Positions 1-10,578 of a stretch of 64,000 nt of DNA are shown here, piece by piece. The translations under genes were made by a program, and so were the position numbers. Below the pieces are notes generated by a model. That model did no database searches and was not told where the DNA came from. It saw only the letters and a list, made by a program, of their open reading frames with translations. Origin of the DNA: CAWAYR01 sp050250875 (lineage in GTDB: Bacteria > Acidobacteriota > Vicinamibacteria > Vicinamibacterales > UBA2999); assembly GCA_050250875.1 (NCBI GenBank), contig JBFWNV010000013.1, positions 31,496 to 95,495 on the forward strand, in the 5' to 3' direction. Position 1 is the stretch's first letter. Every line of letters starts with the position of its first letter.

Positions 1-77
1 GACGACGCGCCGCCGGGCAGCCCCGAGATGACCAGGACGGCGATGGTCGCCATCAACATGCGTGTTCGTCCGTGCAT
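1..77 (-). CDS. Exported protein of unknown function, 5' end only
   Basis: The gene runs leftward off the window edge, so only about 25 residues are visible. They begin MHGRTRMLMATIAVLVISG, a short basic start followed by a hydrophobic core, which is a typical signal peptide or signal anchor. The start is supported by a GGAGG ribosome binding site 5 nt upstream of the ATG at 77-75. The function cannot be judged from this fragment. It diverges from the sigma-factor gene to the right, with about 420 bp of non-coding sequence between them. Confidence 0.55.
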   Translation of the reverse strand, partial: MHGRTRMLMATIAVLVISGLPGGAS

Positions 78-314
78 ACGGTCCTCCGCGAAGTCGATAC
101 GCAGGGAGTGCCGCGGGCGGGCCGAACATGTCGATCGCGGCGCGCTCGGCCGGCTGCCAACACGTTCCATGGCCCGCCGACACTGATGGCAGAGCTGCTG
201 ATGCGCACCGCTGCCCTGACTCACCCGTCGCGGACCACCGGCCGGCGTCTCGCGACGCGCCCGTTCGGCGCGCTGGGCCGGCCTCGGCGGCGCGGCGGCC
301 TCGGGGGACTGTTC

Positions 315-474
315 GCAGCCCGGGGTGAAACTCCACCGGCATTCGACCGACGGGGCATCCCCGCTCGCGGCGTTGCTCCTCCCTCAAATATCGGCCAATA
401 TTCTCGGTCGTCGCGCCTGGCGATCGGGGCGCCCCGCCGGTCTCGGTGCTCGGCGGAGTTTCACCCCGGGCTGC
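315..474. repeat. Long inverted repeat, 24-nt arms, upstream of the sigma-factor gene
   Basis: Arms at 315-338 and 451-474 are reverse complements at 23 of 24 positions and enclose 112 bp. The right arm ends 26 nt before the ATG at 501, so transcripts from upstream could form a very long stem near the ribosome binding region. The interior carries an AT-rich dyad (AATAT, 6 nt, ATATT, near 386-402), unusual in this GC-rich stretch. It could be a small non-autonomous transposable element, since the whole unit is 160 bp with terminal inverted repeats, or a regulatory structure. No target-site duplication is obvious. The rest of 78-500 shows no gene I can support. Confidence 0.6.
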
Positions 475-500
475 TAGCATGTCGGCAGGCTCCCGTCCCG

Positions 501-1115
501 ATGTCCGCTCGCGCTCCGTCGTCCAGTGCCGAAGCCGCCGCCCTCGCCCGGCTGCTGGAGAGGTTGGACGCCGATCCCGCGGCGGCCGGCGAACGCTACG
601 AGGACCTCCGGCACACCCTGCTCCGCTTCTTCGAATGGCGACACGTGGCGCAGGCCGACCTCGCCGCTGACGAGACACTCGATCGGCTCGGTCGTCGCCT
701 CGCCGAGGGCGAGGCGGTGGTCGATGTCCGCGCCTATGCGCTGGGCATCGCCCGACTGGTGGCACTCGAGCACCACCGCCGCCCCGAGGCCCGGCATACG
801 GCGCTGGACGAGGTGTCGACCCGGCACCTGGCGGCACCGGCGGAACGCGGCGCCGACTCGCCGCAACTCACCTGCTTCGACGGGTGCTTCGCCGCCCTGT
901 CCGATGAACACCGGCAGTTCATGCTGAGCTACTACGCGGCAAGCGGGCGGGCCCGTATCGAGGCCAGGGCGGGGCTCGCGTCCCGGCTCGGTCTGTCGGC
1001 CAACGCCCTGCGCCTGCGGGCCCAGCGCGTGCGCGATCGGCTGGAGGAATGCATTCGTGGCTGCCTCGGTCCCCACGCGTCGCTCCCGCTCGGAGGCCGG
1101 CATGACCCCGCGTGA
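501..1115 (+). CDS. RNA polymerase sigma-70 family (ECF-like) factor
   Basis: 204 residues, the usual size for a small alternative sigma factor. The N-terminal half (about residues 15-90) is helical and resembles region 2, but it lacks a sharp match to the consensus. The C-terminal part has the region 4 pattern: LSDEHRQFMLSYY, then a helix-turn-helix in which RLGLSANALRLRAQRVRDRL is the recognition helix. I chose ATG 501 because sequence further upstream reads through the long inverted repeat and is not protein-like. The last 14 nt overlap the next gene, whose product looks like a membrane anti-sigma partner, so the two are probably co-translated. Its targets may include the adjacent fibre genes, but that is inference. 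Confidence 0.6.
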   Translation: MSARAPSSSAEAAALARLLERLDADPAAAGERYEDLRHTLLRFFEWRHVAQADLAADETLDRLGRRLAEGEAVVDVRAYALGIARLVALEHHRRPEARHTALDEVSTRHLAAPAERGADSPQLTCFDGCFAALSDEHRQFMLSYYAASGRARIEARAGLASRLGLSANALRLRAQRVRDRLEECIRGCLGPHASLPLGGRHDPA

Positions 1116-1887
1116 CGCCGAGCTGCGCCGCTACCTGCTGGGTCAGCTCGCCCAGCCCGATGCCGACGCGATCGAAGCGGCGTACTTCGCCGACCCGGAT
1201 CTGGTCGCCCGCCTCGACGACCTCGACGACGATCTCGCCCGCGCCTACCTCGCCGGTGCGTTGAGCCCGGCCGACCGCGCCGCCTTCGAGGCCAGGCTCG
1301 GCGAGCCTGCGCGCGCCGCGCGGCTGGAACTCGTCCGCCGGCTGACCGACGCCCCGGCGAGAGCGACGGGGTCGATGCCGAGTGCGCCGGCCTCGCGATG
1401 GACGCCTGGGCTGGCCGCGGCCGCGGTGCTGTTCCTCGCCGTCGGGGGCTGGTGGCTGGCCGCTCGGCCGGACCGGGCAGACAACGTGCCGCCGCAGGCC
1501 GCCACGCCGCCATCACCCGCGCCCCCATCGCCCGCCCCAGTCGCTCCGCCGCCACCGGTGACCGTGGCGCTCGCGCTGCCGATCACGGCCATGCGCTCGG
1601 GCGGCGCGGCACCGACCGTCGAGCTGCCGGCGGACGCAGACCGCGTGGTGCTCCGCTTGTCCGCACCGCTGCCGCCGTTGGCGGACCTGTCGGCGGAGGT
1701 ACGGGCCGTCGATGTCGCGCAGGAGTGGCGCGGCGCGATCACGCCTGCCGGACCCGAGGCACCCGAGGCCACGACCGGCGAGGTGATCGTGCCCGCGGCG
1801 TCACTGGCCGCCGGCGACTACGTGCTCACGGTGCGCCGCGGCGAAGCGGTGATCGCACGCGTGTTCTTCCGCGTCGTCCGCCGGTAG
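1102..1887 (+). CDS. Single-pass membrane protein, probable anti-sigma partner
   Basis: 261 residues. It starts at ATG 1102 behind a GGAGG site at 1092-1096 and overlaps the sigma-factor gene by 14 nt. The cytoplasmic part (1-95) is acidic and helical (MTPRDAELRRYLLGQL...), as in anti-sigma proteins, but it has no His-Cys-Cys zinc motif. One membrane segment lies near residues 95-117 (GLAAAAVLFLAVGGWWLA). A Pro/Ala-rich linker follows, then a beta-rich periplasmic domain ending DYVLTVRRGEAVIARVFFRVV that could be Ig-like. Gene order and topology suggest control of the upstream sigma factor. No specific family was recognised. Confidence 0.5.
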   Translation: MTPRDAELRRYLLGQLAQPDADAIEAAYFADPDLVARLDDLDDDLARAYLAGALSPADRAAFEARLGEPARAARLELVRRLTDAPARATGSMPSAPASRWTPGLAAAAVLFLAVGGWWLAARPDRADNVPPQAATPPSPAPPSPAPVAPPPPVTVALALPITAMRSGGAAPTVELPADADRVVLRLSAPLPPLADLSAEVRAVDVAQEWRGAITPAGPEAPEATTGEVIVPAASLAAGDYVLTVRRGEAVIARVFFRVVRR

Positions 1888-1967
1888 CGGCCTGGCCTCC
1901 GACACGTTTCCACCCCGTCACGCACTTCCCTTCGAGTCGAGTCTTCGGCGACTCCCAGGAGGCTGTC

Positions 1968-3515
1968 GTGACCCATTGTCGTGCCGCGTCCCTTGCCGCG
2001 TTGTTCGCCGTCGCGTACGCCGCCTCGGCGTCGGCGCAGACGATAGGCACGTTTCGCTGGCAGCTGCGGCCGTACTGCAACGTCCTCACGGTGACGGTCA
2101 CGCAGGTGGGCAGCCTCTACCGGGTCGAGGGCCGCGACGACCGCTGCGGCGCGACGCAGGCCGGCTCGGTGATCGGCACGGCGTTCGTGAACCCGGACGG
2201 CTCGGTTGGACTCGGGCTCAACGTCGTGTCGGTGCCGAACGGTGAGCCGCAGCCGGTGGCCGCGGCGATCTCGCTGGCCTCGCTCAGCGGCAACTGGAGC
2301 GGCGGCGGCACCAGTGGCGAGTTCGTGTTCACGCCAGGCGCGGGCAACGGCGGCAGCGTGCGCCCCGACCCGCCGACCACGAACATTCCCCCGCTCATCA
2401 GCCTGCGCGCGGACGGCGGCTTCCTGGCAGGCGGTCAGATCACCGTCGGGACGATTCCGGCCTCGGGCCCGGGCCCGCGGCTGATGTGGCATCCCGCCAA
2501 GGCGGCGATTCGGGCCGGCAGCGTCACGGCAGCCGCGTGGGACGACGGCAACGTCGGCCAGGTGAGCGCCGCCTTCAACCTGAACACGCGCGCGATTGGT
2601 CTCGCCAGCTTCGCCGCCAACGCCAACTCAGTGGCCAGTGGCAACTACAGCTTCGCGATCGGCTTCAACACCACCGCCAGCGGCGCCGAGAGCACCGCCA
2701 CCGGCTCGTCGACGACCGCCAGCGGCGACCGCAGCTTCAGCGGGGGCGTCATGACGACGGCGAGTGGCGCCATGGCGGTGGCCCTCGGCCAGGGGACCAA
2801 CGCCATCGGCCCCCACAGCGTCGCCATGGGCCTGAACTCCTCGGCAACCGCGGCCCACGCGCTGGCGATGGGCAACGGCACCATCGCCAGCGGCATCGAC
2901 AGCCTGGCGGCAGGTGCGAACTCGCAAGCCAACGGCTTCGCGTCGGTGGCGCTCGGGCTGCGCGCCCTCGCCGGCGGCGACGGCTCGGTGGTACTGGGCA
3001 GCGATGCCGTCGCCCAAGCCGCGGCGCCGGGCTCATTCATCTTCGGCGACCGGTCCACGACCACCGACATCACCGCCTTCATTCCCAACCAATTCCTGGT
3101 CCGCGCCGCCGGCGGCGTCGGCTTCTATACGAACGCCGCGATGAGCATCGGCGTGGAACTGGCGCCGAACGGCTCGCAGTGGCTGGTCGTCTCCGACGTC
3201 AACGCCAAGCAGTCGTTCCGCGATCTCGACGGCGAGGACGTGCTGGCCAAGCTGGCTGAGATGCCGATCCAGACGTGGAGTTACAGGGCCCAGGGCGACC
3301 ACGTCCGCCACGTCGGTCCCACGGCGCAGGACTTCGCCGCCGCGTTCGGCCTGGGCGAGGATCCCCTTCGCATCGGCACCGTGGACGCCGACGGCATCGC
3401 GCTGCGTGCCATCCAGGCTCTCGAGGTGCGGACGCGACAACTGGCGGAGCTCGTCGAGCGACTGGCGGCGGTCGAGCGGGAGTTGGCGTTGGTGAAGACG
3501 GGAGGACGTCAGTGA
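1968..3515 (+). CDS. Secreted fibre protein: YadA-like head repeats plus S74-type intramolecular chaperone
   Basis: 515 residues from GTG 1968, with AGGAGG five nt upstream. The signal peptide ends near ASASAQ. Residues 22-120 form an unrecognised domain containing two cysteines (YCNVL...DDRCG). About residues 205-350 are short repeats of the type SFAIGFNTTASG, STATGSSTTASG and HSVAMGLNSSAT, the left-handed beta-roll signature of trimeric YadA/Hia heads. From about residue 405 a peptidase S74 chaperone domain follows (SDVNAK...GPTAQDF...DADGIALRAIQALE), then a short coiled-coil end. Ser409 and Lys414 have the Ser-x4-Lys spacing of the known self-cleavage dyad, so the C-terminal ~107 residues may be released after trimerisation. 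No YadA beta-barrel anchor is present. The next gene is a paralogue. Confidence 0.75.
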   Translation: MTHCRAASLAALFAVAYAASASAQTIGTFRWQLRPYCNVLTVTVTQVGSLYRVEGRDDRCGATQAGSVIGTAFVNPDGSVGLGLNVVSVPNGEPQPVAAAISLASLSGNWSGGGTSGEFVFTPGAGNGGSVRPDPPTTNIPPLISLRADGGFLAGGQITVGTIPASGPGPRLMWHPAKAAIRAGSVTAAAWDDGNVGQVSAAFNLNTRAIGLASFAANANSVASGNYSFAIGFNTTASGAESTATGSSTTASGDRSFSGGVMTTASGAMAVALGQGTNAIGPHSVAMGLNSSATAAHALAMGNGTIASGIDSLAAGANSQANGFASVALGLRALAGGDGSVVLGSDAVAQAAAPGSFIFGDRSTTTDITAFIPNQFLVRAAGGVGFYTNAAMSIGVELAPNGSQWLVVSDVNAKQSFRDLDGEDVLAKLAEMPIQTWSYRAQGDHVRHVGPTAQDFAAAFGLGEDPLRIGTVDADGIALRAIQALEVRTRQLAELVERLAAVERELALVKTGGRQ

Positions 3516-4999
3516 GCCCAAGGGTGTCGGTCGTGATCAGGATCCTTGCCATAGCCGCGCTGGCGCCCCTGGCGCTCGCCGGCTCCGCGGCTGCCCAGTC
3601 GTTGGGCACGTTCCGCTGGCAACTCCAGCCGTACTGCAACGTCATCACGGTCGTCGTCACACAGGTGGGCAGCCGCTACCGGGTCGAAGGGACCGACGAT
3701 CGCTGCGGCGCGGCCCAGACCGCCTCGGTGATCGGGACGGCGTTTCTCAACCCCGATGGATCGGTGGGCCTGGGCCTGAACATCGTGTCCGTGCCCACCG
3801 GCCTGGCTCAGCCCGTTGCCGCCACGATCTCGCTGGCCACCCTGAGCGGAACGTGGAACGGCACGGGCCAGAGCGGCCAGTTCACGTTCACGCCGGGCGC
3901 CGGCAGCGGAGGATCGCCGCGACCGACGCCGGCGACGGCCGCCGCCATCCCGCCGAACTTCATCTTCGGCCCCCAGGGCCACTTGACGGCCACGGGCGGC
4001 CTGGGCAGCGGGACCGCTCCCGCCATCGCCGGAGTGATGCTCGCATGGAATCCCGCCCGGGCAGCGATTCGCGCCGGTCGGATCGACTCGCCCATCTGGA
4101 GTGACACCGACCTCGGGATCGAGAGTGCCGCGTTCAATCTCAACACCCGCGCGACCGGGAAGTCGAGCTTCGCCATCAACGAACAGACCGAGGCCATCGG
4201 TCAGAACAGCTTCGCTGCAGGTTTGCTGACAAAGGCGGTCGGCCTGCGCAGTGTCGCCATCGGCGTGCTGACGACTGCCGGGGGAGAGAACAGCTTCGCT
4301 GGCGGCAGCAACAGCTCGGCAGCTGGGGTCAACGCCATCGCCTTCGGTCAGTCCGTGAGCGCCACGGGCAGGGCGAGCGTCGCCTTCGGGCAGAACACCG
4401 TCGCGGGCGCCGACTATGCGCTGGTCAGTGGCTACTTCTCGCAGGCCAACGGCATCGGGGCGGTCGCGCTCGGCATGCGTGCGATCGCGACCGCCGGTTC
4501 GTTCGTCTTCGCCGACAACGCGGCTCCCGGGAGCACATTCGCCAGCTTCATCCCCAACCAGTTCCTGGTCCGCGCCGCCAACGGCGTCGGCTTCTACACC
4601 AACGCCGCCGCGACCATCGGCGTCGAGCTGGCCCCGAACGGCTCGCAGTGGGCCGCGGTGTCCGACGTCAACGCCAAGCATCTGTTCCGCGACCTCGACG
4701 GCGAGGACGTGCTGGGCAAGCTGGCGCGCATGCCGATCCAGGAGTGGAGCTACAAGGCGCAGGACGCCGCGATCCGTCATGTCGGTCCCACGGCGCAGGA
4801 CTTCAAGGCCGCCTTCGGGCTCGGTGAGTACGACCTGCGCATCGGCACGGTGGACGCCGACGGCATCGCGCTGCGCGCCATCCAGGCGCTCGAGGCGCGC
4901 ACGCAGTCCCTCCAGCGGGAGAACCAGGAGCTACGCGAACGGCTCGCCGAACTCGACGCACGCCTGACCGCCGCAACCGGCACACGGGAGCGGAGGTAG
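3512..4999 (+). CDS. Secreted fibre protein, tandem paralogue with head repeats and S74 chaperone
   Basis: 495 residues. GTG 3512 overlaps the preceding stop (GTGA) and has GGGAGG upstream, so translation is coupled. It has the same layout as its neighbour: signal peptide ending SAAAQ, the GTFRWQLQPYCNV N-terminal domain, head-type repeats (about residues 210-320, e.g. SFAAGLLTKAVG, SVAIGVLTTAGG), and a C-terminal S74 chaperone (SDVNAK, Ser384 and Lys389) with a coiled-coil tail. The N-terminal and C-terminal domains are far more alike between the two copies than the repeats, as expected when head length drifts. Possible roles are a surface fibre, adhesin or matrix protein. No membrane anchor or autotransporter barrel is seen. 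Confidence 0.75.
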   Translation: MSPRVSVVIRILAIAALAPLALAGSAAAQSLGTFRWQLQPYCNVITVVVTQVGSRYRVEGTDDRCGAAQTASVIGTAFLNPDGSVGLGLNIVSVPTGLAQPVAATISLATLSGTWNGTGQSGQFTFTPGAGSGGSPRPTPATAAAIPPNFIFGPQGHLTATGGLGSGTAPAIAGVMLAWNPARAAIRAGRIDSPIWSDTDLGIESAAFNLNTRATGKSSFAINEQTEAIGQNSFAAGLLTKAVGLRSVAIGVLTTAGGENSFAGGSNSSAAGVNAIAFGQSVSATGRASVAFGQNTVAGADYALVSGYFSQANGIGAVALGMRAIATAGSFVFADNAAPGSTFASFIPNQFLVRAANGVGFYTNAAATIGVELAPNGSQWAAVSDVNAKHLFRDLDGEDVLGKLARMPIQEWSYKAQDAAIRHVGPTAQDFKAAFGLGEYDLRIGTVDADGIALRAIQALEARTQSLQRENQELRERLAELDARLTAATGTRERR

Positions 5000-5003
5000 G
5001 GCC

Positions 5004-7139
5004 ATGTCCGGGGAGACGCGATTGGTCGGGCGCGCACTCGCAGCGGCGTTGGCCGCGTTGGCGATGATCCCAACGCCGGCGTTGGCGCAGCACACGCTGC
5101 AGCCGACGGTCGTGGTCTCGACCCCGATCGCCCTTCCCGCGGCGGGCAACGGCTTCGGCCCGGCCAGTCCGTACCCGTTGGAGATTCCGGTGTCCGGAGT
5201 CGCCGGGACGGTGGAAGTCACGGTGCGCCTGCGCGGCTTCACTCATACCCGCCCGGCCGACGTCGGCATCGTGCTGGTGTCGCCGACCGGGGTCGCGACG
5301 TGGCTGATCAACGACCCGGTGAGTGGGCCGGTGTCGAATCTCGACCTGACGTTCGTGAACGGCGCCGGACCGCTGCCGGCATCCCAACTGGTGAGCGGCC
5401 GGTACAGTCCGAGCACGACGTCGGCCGGCGGCGCGCTCCCGGCGCCGGCCCCGCTCGGCATCTACGGCACGACGCTGCCCTCGCCGACGGCGGCCGACGC
5501 CAACGGCGTCTGGACGCTCTACGCCGCCGACGACTTCGGTGGCGAATCGGGCTCGATAGCCGCAGTCGATCTCATCTTCACCGTCGTCAACGGCGTCAAC
5601 GGCACGGCGATACCCGATGGCGGCGTCGCCGACTTCCCAATCGCGATCGGCGGGATCTCGGGCGCTATCGCCACCCTCAGCGTCAACTTCGTGATCTTCC
5701 ATCAGTCGACGGCCCAGCTCGACGTGTCGCTCATCGGGCCGGATGGCACCGAGGTGCTCCTGGCCGAACGCCGCGGCAGCGGCGCCAATTTCGGCCTGCT
5801 CACCTGTCCGTTCAATCAGCCCTGTTTTCCGACCTACACCTACGTCTCCGACGAGGCGATTGCCCCCATCAGCGCCGGCTCGAACCCCTACACTGGCAAT
5901 TTCCGGCCCGACCAGTTGCTCCGCGCTTTCGCCGGCAAGAGCGGCGCAGCCGCCAACGGCACGTGGCACCTTCGCGTGCGCGACCACGTGCCCGGCGTGA
6001 GCGGCGCGCTTTACCGGGCTGAACTCCGGGTCCGCGATCACGGGCCGTTGGGCCACGCCGACCTTTACGCGACGGCCTACGCCACGCCGGTATCGGTGGC
6101 GGGCCCAGGCGTGCTCGCCAATGACGATCGCCAGGGTGCCCCGTGGATGCAGGCGGCGTTCGTCTCGCTGCCCGCCCATGGGGGCCTGAACCTGAACGCG
6201 GACGGCGGGTTCGTCTACACGCCGTTCGCCGGATTCGCCGGCACCGACAGCTTCCTGTACCGCCCGCTCACGGCCGAGGGGTACGGGGCGGCGACGACCG
6301 TGTCGATCGCCGTCGGCCAGCCACCCGACCCGCAGCCGCCGTCGCAGCTGCGCGTCGACGCCGTGACCGGCACCACCGTGACGCTGCGGTGGCGGCCGCC
6401 GGCGATCGGCCCGGCGCCGACCGGCTACGTGCTGGAAGGCGGTCTCGCGCCCGGCCAGACAGCGCAGGCCCTCGCCGCCGGCCCGGCACCCGTACTGACG
6501 TTCCAGGCGCCGCGCGGTTCGTTCTTCATCCGCATGCGCACCCTGGCCGGGGCCGACGTGAGCGCCCCGTCGAACGAAGTGCCGTTGTATGTGGACGTGC
6601 CGGTGCCACCGTCCGCGCCGACCGGGCTCACCGCGATGGTCAACGGCTCGACCCTGGCGCTGGCGTGGCGCAACACCTTCGAGGGCGGCGCCCCGACGGC
6701 ATTGCAGCTGGTCGTGGCCGGCGCGCTCGAGGGCGTCGTGCCGCTGCCGCTCCGCGACTCCATCGCCTTCGCCAACGTCCCGCCGGGGGAGTACAAGATT
6801 GGCCTGCGGGCACTCAACGGCGCCGGCACGAGCAGCCCGACCAGCGGCATCCAGGTCATCGTCCCCGCGGCGTGCACTGGCGCGCCGGCGGCACCCATCG
6901 ACGTGCTGGTCTACCGGGTCGGGCGCACGGTGCACGTGATCTGGGACCCGGCCGCCTCAGGGGCCGCGGCCACACACTATCGGCTGGCGGTGACCGGCAG
7001 CTTCGCCGGCAGCCTCGACGTCGCCGCCCGGGCCTTCAGCGCCAATGCGCCGCCCGGCACCTATGCGATCGGCGTCGCGGCGGTGAACGCGTGCGGAACC
7101 AGCGCGGCAACGGCCCCGATCGCCGTCGTCGTGCCGTAA
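5004..7139 (+). CDS. Large secreted multidomain protein with P/Homo B, Ig-like and fibronectin III domains
   Basis: 711 residues. It starts four nt after the fibre gene with a GGAGG site, so it is probably in the same transcript. The signal peptide ends PALAQ. Residues ~30-200 and ~205-350 are two tandem beta-sandwich domains of the P/Homo B type (HTRPADVGIVLVSPTG and QLDVSLIGPDGTEVLL; NGVWTLYAADDFGGESG and NGTWHLRVRDHVPG). An Ig-like cadherin-type domain follows at ~355-435 (GGFVYTPFAGFAGTDSFLYRP). Three fibronectin type III repeats complete the protein, the last ending SAATAPIAVVVP. No protease domain is present, so it is likelier an adhesin or matrix component than an enzyme. Confidence 0.65.
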   Translation: MSGETRLVGRALAAALAALAMIPTPALAQHTLQPTVVVSTPIALPAAGNGFGPASPYPLEIPVSGVAGTVEVTVRLRGFTHTRPADVGIVLVSPTGVATWLINDPVSGPVSNLDLTFVNGAGPLPASQLVSGRYSPSTTSAGGALPAPAPLGIYGTTLPSPTAADANGVWTLYAADDFGGESGSIAAVDLIFTVVNGVNGTAIPDGGVADFPIAIGGISGAIATLSVNFVIFHQSTAQLDVSLIGPDGTEVLLAERRGSGANFGLLTCPFNQPCFPTYTYVSDEAIAPISAGSNPYTGNFRPDQLLRAFAGKSGAAANGTWHLRVRDHVPGVSGALYRAELRVRDHGPLGHADLYATAYATPVSVAGPGVLANDDRQGAPWMQAAFVSLPAHGGLNLNADGGFVYTPFAGFAGTDSFLYRPLTAEGYGAATTVSIAVGQPPDPQPPSQLRVDAVTGTTVTLRWRPPAIGPAPTGYVLEGGLAPGQTAQALAAGPAPVLTFQAPRGSFFIRMRTLAGADVSAPSNEVPLYVDVPVPPSAPTGLTAMVNGSTLALAWRNTFEGGAPTALQLVVAGALEGVVPLPLRDSIAFANVPPGEYKIGLRALNGAGTSSPTSGIQVIVPAACTGAPAAPIDVLVYRVGRTVHVIWDPAASGAAATHYRLAVTGSFAGSLDVAARAFSANAPPGTYAIGVAAVNACGTSAATAPIAVVVP

Positions 7140-7145
7140 CCGGGC

Positions 7146-7159
7146 GACCGGAGGCGGTC
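7146..7159. terminator. Short hairpin between convergent genes
   Basis: GACCG-GAGG-CGGTC forms a 5-bp stem with a 4-nt loop, between the stop at 7139 and the convergent gene ending at 7158. There is no T-tract. The stem is short, so the call rests mainly on its position. Confidence 0.25.
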
Positions 7160-8347
7160 AGACGTCGACGCGGATCTCACGCACCCACTGGCTGTTGTCC
7201 TCGCGGCCGCCGGCGATCTCGGCGTCGCGCTCGGCCTTGGTCGGCTGCACCTTGCCGTTGACGTCGATCGCCCGCGACACCAGCGTGTGGGTGCCGGGAG
7301 CGAGGTTGAGCGTGCCCCACGACCACAGCACCCAGCCGTACTTCGCACGGCGCGCGTCGAGGGTGGCGGGTTGCCAGTCGCCGCCGTCGATCTGGACTTC
7401 GACCTTGGCGATCGGCGTCTGCCCGCCCCACGCGGGTCCGGACACGCGGTACATCCACTGGCCGTCGTGGCGACGCCGCGTGACCCGGGCCACCACCGAC
7501 TTCAGCCGGTTCTTCGAGATCGACGTGTCGATCCACAGCGGCCCCTCGGGCGTCTGAATCGAGCGCAGGCTCAGGTAGTTGCGCACCTGGTGCTGGCCCT
7601 CGTAGCGCCGGTCGAGGACTTCGATCCGGCCCAGCCACTTCACCTGCGTCATGCCGTACCAGCCGGGGACGAGCAGCCGTACAGGAAACCCCTGGTCGGG
7701 CGGAATCGGCTGGCCGTTCAACGCGAAGGCGAGCATCGTGTCGGGATGCAGCGCGTCGAGCAGGTGGATGGCCCGGCCGTGCGGCGCCGCATACTCGCGG
7801 TTGCCGGCCTGGAACTTCTTCTCCCGCTCCATGTCGAGGCCGAGGAACAGCACCTCGCGAGCCTCGGGCTTCACGCCGCACTCCTCGAGGATCGACTTCA
7901 GGCCGACACCGGTCCAGACGCCGTTCGACAGCAGGCCGCTCATCCGCTGCGGCCGGGTGGAGTTGCCCGAACACTCGAGCGTCACCGCCTCCTCGCGTCG
8001 GTCGCGACGGGCCTGGAGCTGGGCCAGGGTCAGCTCCATCGGCCGCTGCACGAACCCGCCGATGCGCAGGCGATACGCGGCGGGATCCACCGCCGGCGTG
8101 CGGGTCTGCGAGAAGGTGTAGTGCACGTCGCCCGGCGTCGCCCACTCGGTGAGCTGGCGCAGATCGACGCAGCGCACGCGCGGTTGCGACTCCGAGGCGT
8201 GGATGCGGAACGCCTCGGTGTAATCGGTGAAGGTCACCGCCTCCTCGCCATCTTGCCGCGCCCACAGCCGCTCGGCCAGGCCGAGCGCGGCCACGCCGGC
8301 GAGACCGGCGGCAGTTCGGGTCATCACGTCACGGCGGGTCGGCTGGC

Positions 8348-8351
<4 letters not shown>
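7158..8351 (-). CDS. Exported molybdopterin oxidoreductase, sulfite oxidase/SoxC type
   Basis: 397 residues. The N-terminus has a twin-arginine pattern (TRRDVM followed by a hydrophobic run), which suits Tat export of a folded cofactor enzyme. The Mo-pterin domain covers about residues 85-275. Cys127 in LECSGNSTRPQ sits where the family places its molybdenum-ligating cysteine. The C-terminal domain (about 290-397, KVEVQIDGGDWQPA...WGTLNLAPGTHTL) is the Ig-like Mo-co dimerisation domain. No heme motif is present, so electrons would pass to a separate cytochrome. Its start overlaps the stop of the prolyl oligopeptidase gene by 4 nt, so the two are co-transcribed. The substrate (sulfite or another) is not determined. 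Confidence 0.85.
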
Positions 8352-10504
<2,153 letters not shown>

Positions 10505-10578
10505 GTCATGCTCCGCGTCTCACGATAGTACAGGGCGCCAGGCGCTGGACAGTGCTCGGCGACGGGCGGCGTCGCGCT

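Noticed and set aside
1968..4999. Prophage tail-fibre region
   Set aside because: The S74 chaperone is shared with phage fibres, but both proteins have signal peptides and no other phage structural, lysis or integrase gene is nearby.
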